From Hydrogenophilales bacterium (lineage in GTDB: Bacteria; Pseudomonadota; Gammaproteobacteria; Burkholderiales; Thiobacillaceae), in the NCBI GenBank assembly GCA_016719465.1, contig JADJYY010000016.1:1-64000 (forward strand): a DNA stretch of 64,000 bases, read 5' to 3'. Below, piece by piece: positions 63,539 through 64,000 of this stretch. Each line of letters opens with the position of its first letter. Position 1 is the stretch's first letter. A program made the translations under genes and the position numbers. The notes under the pieces were generated by a model that worked only from the letters and a program-made list of their open reading frames with translations, was not told the origin of the DNA and searched no databases.

Positions 63539-64000
63539 TTACTTGACCTTCTTGGCCTTGTTCTGCTCAAGATAGGCCTTGGCGCGTATGCCGATGTCGG
63601 CCGCCTTGACCTGGTACTGCCACCATTGGCCGGCCCACAGGGTGGCGTTCTGCCAATCCCCGGCCTTGGCCGCGGCTTCCATCTTGGCCTTGACGTCCTT
63701 GGTCTTGCCCAGTTGGTCGAAGGCATCCTCCACCAACGCCACCACATCCGGGAAGTCCTTGTAGTTGACGCTGGTGATGTAGGCCACGACCGAGTCGATG
63801 ACCGCCTGGGTTTCCAGGTTGGTCTTGTACTGCTTGTCATAGTCCGCCTTGGTATAGACCTTGGCGTCCGCCTTGACCATCTTGCCGGGCTTCCAGCCCT
63901 TGGGCTTGACCAGCATGTAGCCCTGCATTTCCAGGTGCAGCGCGGAGCAGAACTCGGTGCAGTAGTAGGGGAAGACGCCTTCGCGGTCGGCCTTGAACTT
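63539..64000 (-). CDS. nosZ: Nitrous oxide reductase NosZ, C-terminal part
   Basis: Partial; the start lies beyond the right edge. The first visible part is the CuA domain end: YYCTEFCSALHLEM supplies the two cysteines, His and Met that bind CuA. NosZ reduces N2O to N2 in the periplasm. After the CuA site the protein continues for nearly 120 residues (KPKGWKPGKMVKADAKVYTK to the C-terminal KAYLEQNKAKKVK), a helical extension not present in clade I NosZ. The neighbouring cytochrome, NosB-, NosG- and NosH-like genes and the absence of NosR in the window support clade II. Confidence 0.95.
   Translation of the reverse strand, partial: KFKADREGVFPYYCTEFCSALHLEMQGYMLVKPKGWKPGKMVKADAKVYTKADYDKQYKTNLETQAVIDSVVAYITSVNYKDFPDVVALVEDAFDQLGKTKDVKAKMEAAAKAGDWQNATLWAGQWWQYQVKAADIGIRAKAYLEQNKAKKVK

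Overview
The window reads as a chromosomal segment of a high-G+C betaproteobacterium, most likely Rhodocyclales or a close relative. The supporting marks are the pilB-pilC-pilD-coaE-zapD gene order, mnmC next to hslO, and a clade-II-type nitrous oxide reductase cluster. The organism appears to be a facultative denitrifier or N2O reducer that can also oxidise reduced sulfur (flavocytochrome c sulfide dehydrogenase, TauE/SafE exporter). No rRNA, tRNA, CRISPR array, prophage or transposase gene was found.

Layout. 1-7.6 kb is an accessory region on the minus strand: a SNF2-type helicase cut by the window edge, a broken HIT gene, a mobile mystery protein A/B (XRE + Fic) pair, a coiled-coil protein with a possible nuclease domain, a DUF2779 double-nuclease protein and a VWA protein. 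8-20 kb holds mostly housekeeping and stress genes (Sel1, OmpA, YchJ, SirB2, M20 peptidase, HD-GYP, MsrA, Hsp33, MnmC), then a sigma-54 activator divergent from a TauE/SafE permease that carries a near-consensus sigma-54 promoter. 20-27.8 kb: tex with an in-frame repeat insertion, an outer-membrane protein, and a DUF6502-DUF5666 operon divergent from a cytochrome c/flavocytochrome c (fcc) pair; two similar 21-bp dyads lie between them. 27.9-39.3 kb: an OmpR-type two-component system, Hsp15-like protein, YjdM, pirin, azoreductase with divergent LysR, a GGDEF-EAL protein, mutY, dsbB, a DsbA-like protein and a radical SAM protein. 39.3-54 kb: a short DUF1631 gene, an M23 peptidase, zapD-coaE-pilD-pilC-pilB, a CorC-like protein, small genes, YqhA-TerC, htpX divergent from nhaR, and rlmD. 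54.1-64 kb: the nos cluster on the minus strand.

The nos genes work together. NosZ (only its CuA-containing C-terminus is in the window) is followed by a strong terminator, then tandem FNR/ANR boxes, then one long, mostly overlapping operon: diheme cytochrome c, NosB-like membrane protein, NosD, NosG, NosH, NosF, NosL, NosY, a TlpA-like thioredoxin, a second NosD and a small exported protein. It supplies electron transfer (cytochrome, NosB/G/H) and copper-site maturation (NosD/F/Y/L, TlpA).

Sequence quality. Several genes are broken by one extra base in or beside a G/C run (HIT near 1307, DUF5666 near 23575, DUF1631 near 39518, M23 near 40336), and 1068-1262 is an almost pure G/C tract that destroys two gene ends. 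These look more like assembly or sequencing faults than biology. Short palindromic G/C repeats recur, and one copy lies in frame inside tex.
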